Assembly (NCBI GenBank): GCA_964601805.1
Contig: CAZROW010000096.1
Span: 1-7,601 of the forward strand
Origin: Eutrophocola sp964601805
GTDB taxonomy: Bacteria > Pseudomonadota > Gammaproteobacteria > Pseudomonadales > Pseudohongiellaceae
Direction: 5' to 3'
Length of the DNA stretch: 7,601 bases
Of the stretch, positions 6,501-7,601 are shown in pieces. Position numbers and translations under genes: made by a program. The notes beneath the pieces were generated by a model that made no database searches, was not told where the DNA came from, and was given only the letters and a program-made list of their open reading frames with translations. Position 1 is the first letter of the stretch. Every line of letters starts with the position of its first letter.

Positions 6501-7562
6501 ATGTCTACTTCCCTGGTTCCTGAACGTCCACTGCTGATCTCGCCAACCCTGGCGGCGACCATTGGCCTGGAAGAAGCCGTCATGCTGCATGTTCTCAGTG
6601 AACTGATGTTGCGCCAGCCTGAAAGCCAGCGCTGGCTGACCACCAGTGAACAGGGGCTCGCCGCTGCCCTGCCGTTCTGGCAGCCGGGGGATATCCGGCG
6701 TATTCGGCAAAACCTGCTTGAGAAAGGCCTGATCCATATCGAGACTGCCGGTTGCAGCGAAGGCCAGATGAAAATTGCCATTCACGAATCCGGCAAGGGC
6801 AAACCTGCCGTACCGCCCCCCTCACCTGCTGCTGTCCAGGCACCACCGCCGCGCCCCACCAGCGCCAGCGGGCAGGCCACGAAGATTCCGGCCAACTGGC
6901 AACCCAATGCCGATCTTTACGAGCTATGTGCCAAGCGCAATATTCCGCGTGCCTTTATTGATGAGCATGTACGTCTGTTTGTGATCAGCCAGCAGGAACG
7001 TGGCCGCAGCCAGTACTCCTGGCACAACGTGTTTTTCAAGTACATCGTGCGGGAATGGGAAAACAGTCGCAGCCACAAGGGCCTGAAAGAACTGGAAGCG
7101 AACATGTCTGCCGACTGGCAGCCGAGCGAGGACGCCTACAGCATCCTGGAACACGCGGGCATCAACCACTCCTTCATCGAGGATGCCGTACCCGAGTTCG
7201 TGTTGTACTGGCGCGAAACCGGCCTGAAAACCAGCACCTGGAATACCAAGTTCATTGCCCACGTACGACGCCAGTGGGCGAAGTTCGAAGCGGCCCTTGA
7301 ACATGACACGGCCCCGAAGTTGTTGCCGGAAGACTACCAGCCCAGCGAGGAGGTCTACGATGTGCTGGAGCTGGCCAATATCGACCTGAAGTTTGCCTCA
7401 AGCCTTGTGCCCGAGTTCATTCTCTACTGGCGCGAACGCAAGGAAGTCTCGGCGTCATGGCACACCAAGTTTTTGCAGCATGTGAAATACAAGTGGTCAC
7501 ACCGACAGGAAGACAAGGGTGACTTCATTGAGAAAGTGACTGACAGGAGTTGGGCGGATTAG
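6501..7562 (+). CDS. DnaT-like primosomal protein with three tandem DnaT domains
   Basis: The 353-residue product has three parts. Residues 8-95 resemble the winged-helix N-terminus of phage-type replication proteins (LLISPTLAATIGLEEAVML, then FWQPGDIRRIRQNLLEKGLI). Residues 98-130 are a Pro/Ala linker. Residues 129-335 hold three copies of a DnaT-like domain starting WQP-x-A/E-D (W133, W206, Y279) and ending near a conserved Trp (W186, W259, W332). E. coli DnaT (179 aa) carries one such domain (DWQPDADF...AYWQAEG...W) and acts with PriA and PriB to reload DnaB; its C-terminal part binds single-stranded DNA. The same role here is inferred. It is probably cytoplasmic. The ATG at 6501 lacks a Shine-Dalgarno; an in-frame TTG at 6495 adds only two residues. 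It follows the DUF945 gene by 39 bp and may be cotranscribed with it. Confidence 0.82.
   Translation: MSTSLVPERPLLISPTLAATIGLEEAVMLHVLSELMLRQPESQRWLTTSEQGLAAALPFWQPGDIRRIRQNLLEKGLIHIETAGCSEGQMKIAIHESGKGKPAVPPPSPAAVQAPPPRPTSASGQATKIPANWQPNADLYELCAKRNIPRAFIDEHVRLFVISQQERGRSQYSWHNVFFKYIVREWENSRSHKGLKELEANMSADWQPSEDAYSILEHAGINHSFIEDAVPEFVLYWRETGLKTSTWNTKFIAHVRRQWAKFEAALEHDTAPKLLPEDYQPSEEVYDVLELANIDLKFASSLVPEFILYWRERKEVSASWHTKFLQHVKYKWSHRQEDKGDFIEKVTDRSWAD
6885..7505 (+). repeat. Three in-frame DnaT-like domain repeats, 73-residue period
   Basis: The units are about 6885-7064, 7107-7286 and 7326-7505 (residues 129-188, 203-262, 276-335). Landmark residues recur at exactly 73-residue steps: W133/W206/Y279, W174/W247/W320 and W186/W259/W332. 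Units 2 and 3 share about 27 of 60 residues, including QPSE, VPEF, LYWRE and TKF; unit 1 is more diverged. The DNA itself is not a near-identical repeat, so the duplication is old. Confidence 0.9.
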
Positions 7563-7572
7563 GGGCTGGTTT

Positions 7573-7599
7573 GCCGGAGATTGCTGCGCAATTTCCGGC
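7573..7599 (+). terminator. Strong hairpin after the DnaT-like gene, probable terminator
   Basis: GCCGGAGATTGC (7573-7584) pairs with GCAATTTCCGGC (7588-7599) over 12 bp, with one G-T wobble and a 3-base loop. It begins 10 bp after the stop codon. The window ends two bases later, so a following T-run cannot be checked. It could instead be an extragenic palindrome. Confidence 0.6.
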
Positions 7600-7601
7600 C
7601 T

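Overview
The window reads as a chromosomal housekeeping segment of a gammaproteobacterium of moderately high GC content. The reasons are a DnaB replicative helicase directly followed by alanine racemase, with radA just downstream (a known gammaproteobacterial order), a DUF945/YdgA-like envelope protein, and a DnaT-like primosomal protein. I cannot name the genus. All six genes lie on the + strand.

Layout. Positions 1-244 are a non-coding leader holding five tandem copies of an 8-bp unit (3-42) and one perfect DnaA box on the minus strand (112-120). dnaB follows (245-1783), then alr (preferred start 1808, stop 2914). A 50-bp gap carries a REP-like palindrome, and then comes a small GFA-family zinc protein (2965-3390). 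The 164-bp gap before radA is almost filled by three consecutive REP-like hairpins (3394-3437, 3451-3481, 3484-3532); the first two are inverted copies of each other. radA occupies 3555-4937. A candidate extended -10 promoter (4977-4985) precedes the exported DUF945-type protein (5031-6461). The last gene (6501-7562) encodes a winged-helix-like N-terminus, a proline-rich linker and three tandem DnaT-like domains with an exact 73-residue period. The window ends in a strong 12-bp hairpin, probably a terminator.

How the genes work together. Three of the six products act on replication forks or recombination intermediates: DnaB (fork helicase), RadA (DnaB-related branch-migration helicase) and the DnaT-like protein (in Escherichia coli, DnaT helps reload DnaB at stalled forks). 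Alr and the DUF945 protein belong to the cell wall and envelope. The GFA gene looks like an insertion, being flanked on both sides by REP-type palindromes.

The best candidate for something undescribed is the 353-residue protein with three DnaT-like domains. It may do in one chain what E. coli DnaT does as an oligomer. Everything else is ordinary core-genome content apart from the repeat elements and a few residue-level oddities in Alr and the DnaB tail.
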